NCBI GenBank assembly: GCA_037142735.1 | Contig: JBAXAB010000002.1 | Location: forward strand, 33,005-97,004 | Length of the DNA stretch: 64,000 bases | Reading direction: 5' to 3' | DNA from: JBAXAB01 sp037142735 | GTDB taxonomy: Bacteria; Patescibacteriota; Minisyncoccia; Phycocordibacterales; CAIZLB01 | Shown: piece by piece, positions 57,243 to 64,000 of the stretch | Layout of the letters: every line of letters starts with the position of its first letter | Numbering within the stretch: position 1 is the stretch's first letter | The notes under the pieces: model-generated | The model's database searches: none | The model's input: the letters and a program-made list of their open reading frames with translations, nothing else | What the model was told of the DNA's origin: nothing | Program-made: the position numbers and the translations under genes

Positions 57243-57821
57243 CTAGAATCGACTTTCCACTACGGAACCATTCAAGTTGGTAAAGAAAGCATCTATATAT
57301 TTCTTCTTTTCAGAGGGGACATAATCAAGCATGTATGAGTGCTCCCACATGTCTAAAGCCAATATGACTTTTAATCCAGTCAGGTGTCCTAGATGCTGTT
57401 CTTCAACCCAGGCATGTACGAGACGTCCGTTAGTTTGATCTTTATAGAGAATTGCCCACCCTACTCCACGAGTCATGGCTAATGTTTTAAATCGAGACAT
57501 CCATGTGTCAAAAGACCCCCACTCTGTCGCGATAGATTTTCCGAGTTCGCTTTCAGATGAAAGTGGCTTAGCTCCACCTTCAAGCTGTTCAAAATAATAT
57601 TCGTGATTTCTCATACCATCAAATTCAAAACCAAATCTCCGCTGGGCTTCAGAAATTGCAAGTGCATTTTTTTCAGCATCAGCAGACATACTAGAAATAC
57701 TGTCGATGATCAAGTTTGTATTTTTTACATAACCTGAATAAAGCTTCAGATGTTCTTCAATTGTCTTAGCCGAGATTCCTGTTAAATCACCAATGGCAAA
57801 TTTTCTTTCAGTGTATGACAT
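57243..57821 (-). CDS. sod: Fe/Mn superoxide dismutase
   Basis: A 192-residue superoxide dismutase. All four metal ligands are present: His in KTIEEHLKLYSGYVKNTN, His in GMRNHEYYFEQL, and Asp and His in ILALDMWEHSYMLDY. The usual KHH second-shell motif of E. coli SodB reads KLY. It removes superoxide in the cytoplasm. Whether iron or manganese is used cannot be told. It lies between the two comEC genes on the opposite strand. Confidence 0.94.
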   Translation of the reverse strand: MSYTERKFAIGDLTGISAKTIEEHLKLYSGYVKNTNLIIDSISSMSADAEKNALAISEAQRRFGFEFDGMRNHEYYFEQLEGGAKPLSSESELGKSIATEWGSFDTWMSRFKTLAMTRGVGWAILYKDQTNGRLVHAWVEEQHLGHLTGLKVILALDMWEHSYMLDYVPSEKKKYIDAFFTNLNGSVVESRF

Positions 57822-57846
57822 ATATATGTATAGATTAAGATTAATA

Positions 57847-58740
57847 ATGTCTAAAGTTGCTGCAATATTATACCACGCTAAAATGGGTATTTTTGTGATT
57901 GTGTATTCTCTGGTTTCTTTGGTTTTTATATCATCAATTCTTTATTCGTCGGAGAAGCTTGAATCAATTAAAGGCAAAGTCTATTTTTTAGATGTTGGGC
58001 AAGGCGATTCAGTTTTAATCATTTTTTCGAACGGTAACCGCATGTTGATTGATGCTGGAAACGTCGACGGAAAAGCCGTGGATGAAATCAGAAAAATTTT
58101 ACCTTGGTATGATCGTCGAATTGATATCGCATTAGGCACTCACGCAGACATTGACCATGTCGGAGGTTTTACAAAAGTTGTTCAGAACTTTACAGTCGGT
58201 CTATTTTTATTCTCACATCTCCATACTTCAAAACCAGTTGAAACTTTTTTATTTGATTCGATTGACCGAGTGCATGTTGCAACTTCAACAATTGATCGGG
58301 GAGCAATGATTTCATCTGGAATTAAAAATGACATATCTTCAGATCATGTAAATATTTTGTACCCACCAAGAATGATGCGAATGACTTCTGATAAAGACAC
58401 AAATTTATTTTCAATTGTTGCGATGGCTTATATTCGTAACAAAAAATATTTGCTGACAGGGGACGCACCACGCTCGGTTGAATTGGAGCTAGTTTTTGCA
58501 TCAACATCAGCATCAAATTTATTTTCTGATCTGCATGCATATGTTTTGAAAGCAGGACATCATGGTTCGCGCACGTCCACTGATCCGATTTTTGTACAAT
58601 CTATTTCGCCAACCTATGCGATTATTTCTGCTGGAAAAAATAATCGATATGGACATCCACATGTTGAGACACTAGAAACTTTTGAAAAAGAAAATATAAA
58701 AATATTGAAAACGTATGATTCTGGAACAATTGCGTTTTAA
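57847..58740 (+). CDS. ComEC C-terminal metallo-beta-lactamase-like protein
   Basis: A 297-residue protein with an N-terminal transmembrane helix (about residues 18-40) and a metallo-beta-lactamase fold: KVYFLDVGQGDSVLIIFSNG, ALGTHADIDHVGGFTKVV (the H-x-D-x-D-H motif in the variant HADIDH), YLLTGDAPRSVELEL and LKAGHHGSRTSTDPIFVQSI. In one-gene ComEC this domain follows the channel and may degrade the entering strand. It is separated from the channel gene by sod on the other strand, so the function is split between two genes. ATG at 57847 avoids an overlap with sod. Confidence 0.85.
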   Translation: MSKVAAILYHAKMGIFVIVYSLVSLVFISSILYSSEKLESIKGKVYFLDVGQGDSVLIIFSNGNRMLIDAGNVDGKAVDEIRKILPWYDRRIDIALGTHADIDHVGGFTKVVQNFTVGLFLFSHLHTSKPVETFLFDSIDRVHVATSTIDRGAMISSGIKNDISSDHVNILYPPRMMRMTSDKDTNLFSIVAMAYIRNKKYLLTGDAPRSVELELVFASTSASNLFSDLHAYVLKAGHHGSRTSTDPIFVQSISPTYAIISAGKNNRYGHPHVETLETFEKENIKILKTYDSGTIAF

Positions 58741-58820
58741 TTTGCGACCATGTCTGTATGTGATAGTCTTATCCACGAAGCGCAGACAATATTAACCTCA
58801 AACACCCCATCGGGGTAAAG

Positions 58821-58827
58821 AAAGGAG
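58821..58827 (+). promoter_or_regulatory. strong Shine-Dalgarno sequence
   Basis: AAAGGAG just before ATG at 58833, clearly stronger than any ribosome-binding site seen for the neighbouring genes. Confidence 0.65.
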
Positions 58828-58832
58828 ACACC

Positions 58833-59927
58833 ATGAGCCACGCGCCTGGTTCTTTGAATGAAAAAGTCACCGCAGTTCGAGAAGTTCTGATCGGTGCAAT
58901 TGGGGCTGGTGTTTTCAAAAACGCTGGCTTCAGTGTTCGTTGCGGACACGAGGGTTTCGACCTCTTCTTCGTAAATGGGCTTGAAGACCCTAACGGTAGC
59001 CGCCTTCATTTTGATACGGCATCGGTTACGAAAACTGTTGTTGCGTTGCTGACTCACGCTCTGATAAAGCGTGGACGTGTCAGAATGGACATGACGGTCG
59101 GAGAGATGTTCACGTCTTCGGGGTTTGAAATAAGCGAAAGCGTCCGAGTAGTCACTGTTGGTGAGCTGCTGGTTCACAGCGTCTACTTCAATCACACTGT
59201 CGGAAACTTCAGTGAATTGATGGGTGACGATGTGGTCGCAGCTTTCCTAAAGGCGAATGCAGATAAAGGAACTTTCATCTACACCAACTCTTGTTACATC
59301 CTCTTGGGTGCAGCACTAGAAGCGGTGACGGGGAGCAATCTCCAGTTACTTGCAAACGAGGTGTTTTTTGAAAGCAGTCGCAGCTGTATCCACTGGGAGC
59401 CATATGTTCCAGGGCACTTACGTGACACACTGGTTCCAACTTGGGTAGGCGACCAGCCGAAAGATCGCAGTATCGCGGGTCAAAGGACGCACGACATGAC
59501 TACGCAGCGCATGCATCACGGAGGGAGATACCTGTGTGGTGCGGCTGGGGTCTTTGCCTCAGCTCCTTCTTTGGCATCCCTCCTCAGTCAGGTTTTTTTG
59601 GGTGATCACATTATCAGCGAATCGTCGAAAGCGATGCTTCATGTTAATGGAGTCGGGCACCTCAAAAGGTGGAGAAAGCCAGGTGAAGTGCCACCAACAG
59701 TAGAGACGCCGCCAGAGTTTGCTCAATTCGGGGTAAACATGGACAACTGGCTGGGAATCATTAGGAATCTGTTTGCCTCACACACTGGTTGCCAAGGTGC
59801 CTGGGTGAACTCCAAGAAAATGGCGGCTATGCTGACCACTGATGCTGTGGCGTATGGTGATGAAAGCAGGAAGGCAGTTCAGAGGATATTCAGGACGGAT
59901 ATCCTGGGCAGAATCCTGATGGCCTAG
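58833..59927 (+). CDS. beta-lactamase-family serine hydrolase
   Basis: A 364-residue protein of the class C beta-lactamase/penicillin-binding fold. The motifs are S-x-x-K in FDTASVTKTVVALLTHALIK, Y-x-N in GTFIYTNSCYILLGAALEA and the third box in NLFASHTGCQGAW, an H-T-G variant of KTG. Other segments (MDMTVGEMFTSSG, VTVGELLVHS) are usual for this group. There is no signal peptide, so it should be cytoplasmic, unless exported otherwise. The gene is much richer in G+C than its neighbours, has a clear Shine-Dalgarno sequence (AAAGGAG six bases before ATG) which is rare here, and its own GC-rich terminator. Substrate unknown. Confidence 0.82.
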   Translation: MSHAPGSLNEKVTAVREVLIGAIGAGVFKNAGFSVRCGHEGFDLFFVNGLEDPNGSRLHFDTASVTKTVVALLTHALIKRGRVRMDMTVGEMFTSSGFEISESVRVVTVGELLVHSVYFNHTVGNFSELMGDDVVAAFLKANADKGTFIYTNSCYILLGAALEAVTGSNLQLLANEVFFESSRSCIHWEPYVPGHLRDTLVPTWVGDQPKDRSIAGQRTHDMTTQRMHHGGRYLCGAAGVFASAPSLASLLSQVFLGDHIISESSKAMLHVNGVGHLKRWRKPGEVPPTVETPPEFAQFGVNMDNWLGIIRNLFASHTGCQGAWVNSKKMAAMLTTDAVAYGDESRKAVQRIFRTDILGRILMA

Positions 59928-59959
59928 TCGACCAAACGTCTGGCGTGAACGCCAACTCA

Positions 59960-59995
59960 AGAGCGGCGTCGGGGAGAAATCCCTGACGCCGCTCT
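59960..59995 (+). terminator. terminator of the serine hydrolase gene
   Basis: AGAGCGGCGTC (59960-59970) pairs with GACGCCGCTCT (59985-59995), an 11-bp perfect GC-rich stem, then TTCGTTCCTTTTT. A small TGGCG/CGCCA hairpin precedes it. Confidence 0.9.
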
Positions 59996-60028
59996 TTCGT
60001 TCCTTTTTATTAATTTAAAGTTGGAATA

Positions 60029-60271
60029 CTAGATCAAACCAGCCTTTTTCAAAGTGGCAAAGGCACCATTCTTCTGAATGGTCTTAATACCACGAGCAGA
60101 TACGGTAACAGTTACGAATTTTTTCAATTCAGGAACATACACTTTCTTTTTCTGTAAGTTTGGATACTGTCTAACGATACCAGTTGGGTTGAACTGTGTG
60201 GCACGAGTACGGTTTGAATAACCGCCTGCTCGGATGGATCCTTTTTTAGTGATTGGGCAAACTTTCGTCAT
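60029..60271 (-). CDS. rpmB: 50S ribosomal protein L28 (bL28)
   Basis: An 80-residue basic protein with L28 features: MTKVCPITKKGSIRAGGYSN, RTRATQFNPTGIVRQYPNLQ and KFVTVTVSARGIKTIQKNGA. The ORF continues 85 codons upstream, but those overlap the divergent site-2 protease gene and do not look like L28; the ATG at 60271 is the natural start. It binds 23S rRNA near the E site. Confidence 0.94.
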   Translation of the reverse strand: MTKVCPITKKGSIRAGGYSNRTRATQFNPTGIVRQYPNLQKKKVYVPELKKFVTVTVSARGIKTIQKNGAFATLKKAGLI

Positions 60272-60311
60272 ATAGGATTCACATGCTATCATATTCTTAA
60301 TATAAATCAAC

Positions 60312-60914
60312 ATGTCGACTATTTTTTTCCTGCTGGTTTTGATTTTCTCGGTAATAGTGCATGAAGTAGCCCACGGATTGGCTGCTCTTTCATTGGGTGA
60401 CCCTACTGCTAAATATGCCGGACGACTCACCTTAAATCCTATAAAACACATAGATATTCTTGGTTCTATTATAGTGCCATTAATATGTGCATTGTTACCA
60501 GGAAACCTAATGTTCGGATGGGCCAAGCCAGTTCCTGTTAATCCTTACAATTTAAAGTACGGTAAATGGGGTGATGTTATTGTGTCTTTTGCAGGACCTC
60601 TCTCTAATATTATAATTTTCCTAATCTGTGGCCTATCTCTTAGGTTTTTCGGAGATCATATCCCTCAAGCAACCGCCGCCTTTCTATTAATGATCTGTAT
60701 TACTAATATTGTATTGGCAATTTACAATCTAATTCCAGTAAGCCCATTGGACGGGTCACATATTCTTTTTGCTTTTCTTCCAGAGCGTTTTCAAGGAATC
60801 AAGAAGGTGATGGAAGCGCAGGGTTTTCTTTTCGCGATTATCTTCGCGTTAGTGTTGTGGCAGTATTTCACGCCGTTAATATATTGGATTTTAGCGCTGG
60901 TTATCGGTTCTTAA
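60312..60914 (+). CDS. site-2 protease (M50) family membrane peptidase
   Basis: A 200-residue polytopic membrane protein. The zinc-binding HExxH motif is VIVHEVAHGLAALSLGDPTA in the first helix, and the third ligand is the Asp of NLIPVSPLDGSHILFAF. RLTLNPIKHIDILGSIIVPL and FAGPLSNIIIFLICGL are further conserved segments. It belongs to the small M50 group without PDZ domain. It cuts within the membrane, typically in signalling; substrate unknown. A terminator hairpin follows. Confidence 0.93.
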   Translation: MSTIFFLLVLIFSVIVHEVAHGLAALSLGDPTAKYAGRLTLNPIKHIDILGSIIVPLICALLPGNLMFGWAKPVPVNPYNLKYGKWGDVIVSFAGPLSNIIIFLICGLSLRFFGDHIPQATAAFLLMICITNIVLAIYNLIPVSPLDGSHILFAFLPERFQGIKKVMEAQGFLFAIIFALVLWQYFTPLIYWILALVIGS

Positions 60915-60932
60915 TTTGTATGTAAATTTTAT

Positions 60933-60965
60933 AGAGCCTGCCGCACACGTGGTGCGGCAGGCTCT
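60933..60965. terminator. hairpin between the protease and the 103-aa gene
   Basis: Perfect 14-bp stem, AGAGCCTGCCGCAC (60933-60946) with GTGCGGCAGGCTCT (60952-60965), loop of five bases. It serves the minus-strand gene ending at 60976 and possibly also the convergent protease gene. Confidence 0.85.
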
Positions 60966-60975
60966 GAGTATGTGA

Positions 60976-61287
60976 CTATTTCGTAGTTGCCAGCCAGGCT
61001 GCAATATCACTGCCGAGATCGATGGTTGTTGGTTCTGCCTCCGGTCCTCCTACTGGAACAAGCTCTGTGATGGTCATCGCACGAGTCTCGAGTGACCATT
61101 TCAGCTTGAATTTCCGAGTACCATCTTTGGACTCAAGCTCCGTCTCTGCGTCTTTTTTTGCCACGAAGGCGTCAGCGAAATCCGTCCATGCCGGGATATC
61201 GTTGAGTTCGTACGGTCTCAGTTCTGTGAGTGTCCGAAGGGTGTTCCACACCCCAGGGGGTATACCGGGGAATCTGTTTTGTGTCAT
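60976..61287 (-). CDS. hypothetical protein
   Basis: A 103-residue protein, MTQNRFPGIPPGVWNTLRTL, mostly soluble with a central charged part (AKKDAETELESKDGTRKFKL) and strands at the C-terminus. No family is recognised and there is no membrane segment or Cys. The gene is richer in G+C than its neighbours, has a leader made almost only of A and C (CCAACCACCAACACATG) and a long perfect terminator hairpin. These traits link it to pheA and the 202-aa gene. Confidence 0.6.
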   Translation of the reverse strand: MTQNRFPGIPPGVWNTLRTLTELRPYELNDIPAWTDFADAFVAKKDAETELESKDGTRKFKLKWSLETRAMTITELVPVGGPEAEPTTIDLGSDIAAWLATTK

Positions 61288-61475
61288 GTGTTGGTGGTTG
61301 GGTTGGGGTTGGTTGGTGGTCAGTTTTGCTGTTTCTACCCAGATACTAAAACCAAAAGAGTAATTTGTAAATCACCTATTGCACTCGGCACCTTTATATA
61401 GTATCTTATGGCTTAAGTGCTTTTCGAAGCATTTTATTTTTCGCAAGAAAATAAATAAAGATAAATCAAGCAAAA

Positions 61476-61901
61476 ATGCCAACATTAAGTCAATTAGTCA
61501 AAAGAAAAAGAACAAAGACAGTTCGTAAATCAAAGGCGATTGCTCTTACTCGTGGTTTTAACACTATTAAGAACCGTCCCGTATATTACAACGCACCTTT
61601 TAAAAGAGGTGTGTGTACAAAGGTGACAACAAAGACCCCTAGAAAGCCGAACTCTGCGATTCGAAAGATTGCCCGAGTGAGACTGACAAACGGATCTGAA
61701 ATCACTGCATACATTCCAGGCGAAGGTCACAATTTGCAAGAGCACTCTGTGGTTATCGTTCGAGGAGGAAAGGTTCGAGACGTCGGTCTTCGTTACACAA
61801 TTGTGCGAGGAAGATTAGACTGTTCAGGTGTAGAAGCTCGTAGAAAAGAACGATCAAATTACGGTACGAAGCGTCCAAAGGCTGGAGCAAAAGCTAAATA
61901 A
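61476..61901 (+). CDS. rpsL: 30S ribosomal protein S12 (uS12)
   Basis: A 141-residue S12. MPTLSQLVKRKRTKTVRKSK is the start; the decoding-centre loops are KTPRKPNSAIRKIARVRLTN (with the Lys usually mutated in streptomycin resistance) and IPGEGHNLQEHSVVIVRGGK, followed by RDVGLRYTIVRGRLDCSGVE. An insertion of about 15 residues after position 25 is common in CPR. It begins the str region with rpsG and fusA. Confidence 0.97.
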   Translation: MPTLSQLVKRKRTKTVRKSKAIALTRGFNTIKNRPVYYNAPFKRGVCTKVTTKTPRKPNSAIRKIARVRLTNGSEITAYIPGEGHNLQEHSVVIVRGGKVRDVGLRYTIVRGRLDCSGVEARRKERSNYGTKRPKAGAKAK

Positions 61902-62043
61902 GCCTTATTTTCCAAGCCAGTTTCTTTATCTCTCACAATCGGTCGTATAGAGTAAGACATACATAAAGGTTTGTATGTCTGAAAAAAATCTATACACATT
62001 CAATTTATTATTCACTGATTCAGTTAAATTAAAATTTACCCCC

Positions 62044-62514
62044 ATGCGTAGAAAAGTTAAAAATCGAAACGTAGCAAAATCGGACGACAAGTATAATTCA
62101 CCTGCCGTTGGAAAGCTTATCAATTACATTATGAGCAGTGGTAAAAAAGTTACCGCCACTCGCGTTGTGTATGATGCACTAGAACAAATTAAAAAATTGG
62201 CTTCCGTTGAAGACCCAATCGCGGTTTTAGATACTGCCTTAAAGAACGTTGCCCCTACTGTAGAAGTCCGCTCACGACGAGTAGGAGGTGCTAACTATCA
62301 GGTTCCCCGTGAAGTTCGCCCAGAACGAAGAAACTATTTATCAATGAGATGGATTATTGACGCTGCTCGCTCTAAAAAGGGCAAGCCTATGAGTATCAAG
62401 TTGGCTGAAGAGCTTATCTTGGCCCTTAAGGGAGAAGGTGAAGCGATGAAAAAGCGTGACAATACACACAAGATGGCCGAGGCAAACAAGGCGTTCGCGC
62501 ATTTGGCTTGGTAA
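62044..62514 (+). CDS. rpsG: 30S ribosomal protein S7 (uS7)
   Basis: A 156-residue S7 of the normal length when started at 62044 (MRRKVKNRNVAKSDDKYNSP); the ORF extends 23 codons upstream without likeness to S7. Later motifs are VGKLINYIMSSGKKVTATRV, APTVEVRSRRVGGANYQVPR and AEELILALKGEGEAMKKRDN. It nucleates assembly of the 30S head. A long inverted repeat follows the gene. Confidence 0.96.
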   Translation: MRRKVKNRNVAKSDDKYNSPAVGKLINYIMSSGKKVTATRVVYDALEQIKKLASVEDPIAVLDTALKNVAPTVEVRSRRVGGANYQVPREVRPERRNYLSMRWIIDAARSKKGKPMSIKLAEELILALKGEGEAMKKRDNTHKMAEANKAFAHLAW

Positions 62515-62524
62515 TATAAAATAC

Positions 62525-62615
62525 AAAAAGTCATTTAAGACACGGAATAATTTTCTGCTGAAAATTTTCCTGTCGCTCGGCTCGTCAGCCTGCGCGAAGT
62601 CTTAAATGACTTTTT
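62525..62615. repeat. 17-bp perfect inverted repeat with 57-base loop
   Basis: AAAAAGTCATTTAAGAC (62525-62541) and its exact complement (62599-62615) with 57 bases between, which contain a smaller TTTTC/GAAAA hairpin. It ends in TTTTTG and may serve as terminator of the rpsL-rpsG transcript; the long loop is unusual. Confidence 0.75.
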
Positions 62616-62669
62616 GTTTTCCCAGATTACAAATTTTCTCTATAATAAATGTGATATTATGATGTGTAT

Positions 62670-62951
62670 ATGTCAGATCAAGTTAAGTTAGAAGAGGAAA
62701 ATAGTAGCTATAAAGAATCGTCTAATCAGTCTCAAGATTCTGGAATGATTGGATTTTTGATTAGTAAAGGAATTGTAAAAACTAAAAAATCTGCCGGGAT
62801 TGTTTTATTTGTGATAACTATATTGTTTATTACCTTGACGGTGTACTTATATATCTTTGTTTTGGGTGGTAAAAATCAAAATGAAATAATTTTAACTGGA
62901 GCGGAACCTGGCCAGAAATTGATACCAATTGAATATCCAAATGAACAATAG
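62670..62951 (+). CDS. hypothetical single-helix membrane protein
   Basis: A 93-residue protein: an acidic, Ser-rich N-terminal part, one transmembrane helix (SAGIVLFVITILFITLTVYL) and a short exterior tail. No family is recognised. A TATGAT box ends six bases before the ATG at 62670. Its stop lies 11 bases inside the following pseudopilin gene, so both are probably one unit; it may be an accessory of that pilin. Confidence 0.6.
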   Translation: MSDQVKLEEENSSYKESSNQSQDSGMIGFLISKGIVKTKKSAGIVLFVITILFITLTVYLYIFVLGGKNQNEIILTGAEPGQKLIPIEYPNEQ

Positions 62952-63483
62952 AAATAAAATAAAAAATGAGAAAGGGTTTACCTTAATAGAGCTGTTGGTG
63001 GTCATAGCAATTATAGCCTTGTTGTCTGTGATAGTGCTAGCCTCCTTACAATCAGCCAGAATAAAGGCCAGGGATACGAAAAGAATTCAGGACGTTAACC
63101 AAATAAGAACTGCAATTTCATTATATCAAAGTAATAACAATGGTAATCCTCCAGGATCACCAGGAGTAACCGGCTGGTCGATTCCCCTATATAAAGGATT
63201 AGGGGGTGCTTGCGACACGTTGTATAACACTATAATTCCAAAATATATTTCAGTCGCCCCAAATGATCCGCTCAGTCCGACTCTATCAAGTTGTGCTTGG
63301 GATGGCGGATACCACTATTATTATGGAATATATAAGCTTGTTGGAACTACATTAACAACCGTAACCAGCAATTCAGAATATGTAATTTGTACAAGACTTG
63401 AAGACCCTTCTTCTGGCGTAAATATAAGCGGTGGTTTTGCTACGACTGTAAATTATTGTACTGGAAGTGGGACTTTTAATTAG
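62941..63483 (+). CDS. type II secretion/type IV pilus pseudopilin
   Basis: A 180-residue prepilin with the textbook N-terminus NEKGFTLIELLVVIAIIALL: class III signal cleaved after Gly, Phe+1, Glu+5, hydrophobic helix, then SARIKARDTKRIQDVNQIRT as in GspG-type pseudopilins. Four Cys in the globular part could form disulphides. It overlaps the previous gene and lies in the str region, between rpsG and fusA, away from the pilus operon. Confidence 0.88.
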   Translation: MNNRNKIKNEKGFTLIELLVVIAIIALLSVIVLASLQSARIKARDTKRIQDVNQIRTAISLYQSNNNGNPPGSPGVTGWSIPLYKGLGGACDTLYNTIIPKYISVAPNDPLSPTLSSCAWDGGYHYYYGIYKLVGTTLTTVTSNSEYVICTRLEDPSSGVNISGGFATTVNYCTGSGTFN

Positions 63484-63542
63484 TAATGCGTCATGGTTTT
63501 GACTTGGTAAAATTACGACATAAAAACTTTATAATTTCCTTA

Positions 63543-63570
63543 TTGTTTTTTCATATCGGGGGTCTATAAT
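63543..63570 (+). promoter_or_regulatory. promoter of the 63-aa gene
   Basis: TTGTTT (63543-63548), 16-bp spacer and exact TATAAT (63565-63570), with the ATG six bases later: leaderless. Confidence 0.6.
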
Positions 63571-63576
63571 GCTCTC

Positions 63577-63768
63577 ATGTTAACCGAGAAGGATTTAATA
63601 CTCATAGGGGCGCTTATTGATTCGAGACTAGACTCTCGTTTTGATGCATTTGAAGATAAAATCGAAAGAAAACTCGATGAATTTGCGGGGGTAATTAAGA
63701 AGTCGTTTGATGAGGTGTTTTTGCGGTTGGATAATGAAGATCCGGAGGATCATCCGTCTTGGAAGTAA
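63577..63768 (+). CDS. hypothetical small coiled-coil protein
   Basis: A 63-residue acidic helical protein (MLTEKDLILIGALIDSRLDS, FDAFEDKIERKLDEFAGVIK). It looks like one continuous amphipathic helix able to form a coiled coil. Short proteins of this kind are frequent in Parcubacteria. Function unknown. It lies 78 bases before fusA and has its own leaderless promoter. Confidence 0.6.
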   Translation: MLTEKDLILIGALIDSRLDSRFDAFEDKIERKLDEFAGVIKKSFDEVFLRLDNEDPEDHPSWK

Positions 63769-63846
63769 AGTTGCCAACACCCTCAAATAATGCTATTTTA
63801 CCCTAACGACGTTTATCAAACGCCTTTTATTATTCAATAATATTTT

Positions 63847-64000
63847 ATGGACAAAAGAGATTATCCACTAGAGAAAGTTAGAAATTTCGGTATCATCGCG
63901 CACATCGACGCGGGAAAGACTACAACTTCAGAACGAATCCTTTACTACACTGGTATGTCACACAAGATCGGTGAAGTACACGACGGTGAAGCCACAACCG
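63847..64000 (+). CDS. fusA: elongation factor G (N-terminal fragment)
   Basis: The first 51 codons of EF-G: MDKRDYPLEKVRNFGIIAHI followed by DAGKTTTSERILYYTGMSHK. The P-loop A-H-I-D-A-G-K-T-T is complete. The rest lies beyond the window. It is the third member of the str group (rpsL, rpsG, fusA). Confidence 0.97.
   Translation, partial: MDKRDYPLEKVRNFGIIAHIDAGKTTTSERILYYTGMSHKIGEVHDGEATT

Noticed and set aside
58737..59195. Minus-strand ORF of 152 codons
   Set aside because: It is antisense to the serine hydrolase gene, whose three active-site motifs are clear, and has no recognisable features.
60272..60526. Upstream extension of rpmB
   Set aside because: The extra 85 residues overlap the site-2 protease gene on the other strand and are unlike L28.
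1..64000. CRISPR array, rRNA operon or insertion sequence
   Set aside because: No regularly spaced repeats, no rRNA-like segments and no transposase gene were seen; the Xer-like recombinase looks like the housekeeping type.

Overview
The window looks like a chromosomal segment of a Candidate Phyla Radiation (Patescibacteria) bacterium, most like Parcubacteria. I base this on the gene set: a compact T4SS-like locus with PrgI and TrbC/VirB2-like pilin proteins, a type IV pilus operon, a trigger factor without its PPIase domain, a solitary RNHCP-domain protein, ComEC split into two genes, a PemK/MazF-type toxin without antitoxin, and a low G+C background. The standard code fits: UGA, UAA and UAG all act as stops. 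The species is not identifiable from the sequence alone.

Layout. 1-494 is the tail of a penicillin-binding protein. 491-4879 is the replication-origin neighbourhood, in the classical order dnaN - dnaA - rpmH - rnpA - yidC, with DnaA-box-like sequences on both sides of dnaA (probable oriC). 4883-19117 is a minus-strand surface and secretion block: a beta-propeller-like lipid-anchored or membrane-anchored protein, then an 11-gene T4SS-like locus (TrbL/VirB6-like, PrgI, TraC-like, VirB4 ATPase, and two pilin-domain proteins fused to peptidoglycan-hydrolase-like domains). 19164-29624 holds rsmA, a UvrD/PcrA helicase, a LysM-M23 peptidase, comM, a DksA-like protein, an NYN protein, rpsO, a Xer recombinase and exonuclease III. 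29625-33405 contains a large structured non-coding RNA, cca, four tRNAs, yraN, an RNHCP protein and parS-like sites. 33410-36392 holds aroE, a prephenate dehydratase gene preceded by a Phe-rich attenuator leader peptide, a candidate small RNA, a MazF-like toxin and HU. 36530-42399 holds rny, clpP, rsmE, tig, ppa and nusA. 42400-44231 is a small islet bounded by near-identical 28-bp repeats. 44325-50730 is a type IV pilus operon (pilB, pilC, three prepilins, a PilX-like protein). 50775-60914 holds tpiA, pgk, HIT, recJ, rnhA, split comEC around sod, a beta-lactamase-family protein, rpmB and a site-2 protease. 61476-64000 is the str region (rpsL, rpsG, then fusA) interrupted by a pseudopilin gene and two small genes.

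The strongest general signals outside the genes are regulatory. Many transcripts appear leaderless: a TATAAT-like box ends about 6 nt before the start codon of at least a dozen genes, and this was used to choose starts. pheA has a complete ribosome-mediated attenuator (GTG-started peptide with five Phe codons out of six, antiterminator and terminator). nusA has its own consensus promoter followed at once by an intrinsic terminator. Two stand-alone RNA genes (about 29737-30210 and 35516-35597) have promoters, extensive pairing and terminators but match no family I could recognise.

Four genes (pheA, the 202-aa gene at 42980, the beta-lactamase-family gene at 58833 and the 103-aa gene at 60976) are visibly richer in G+C than their neighbours and end in long GC-rich hairpins; they may be acquired cassettes.
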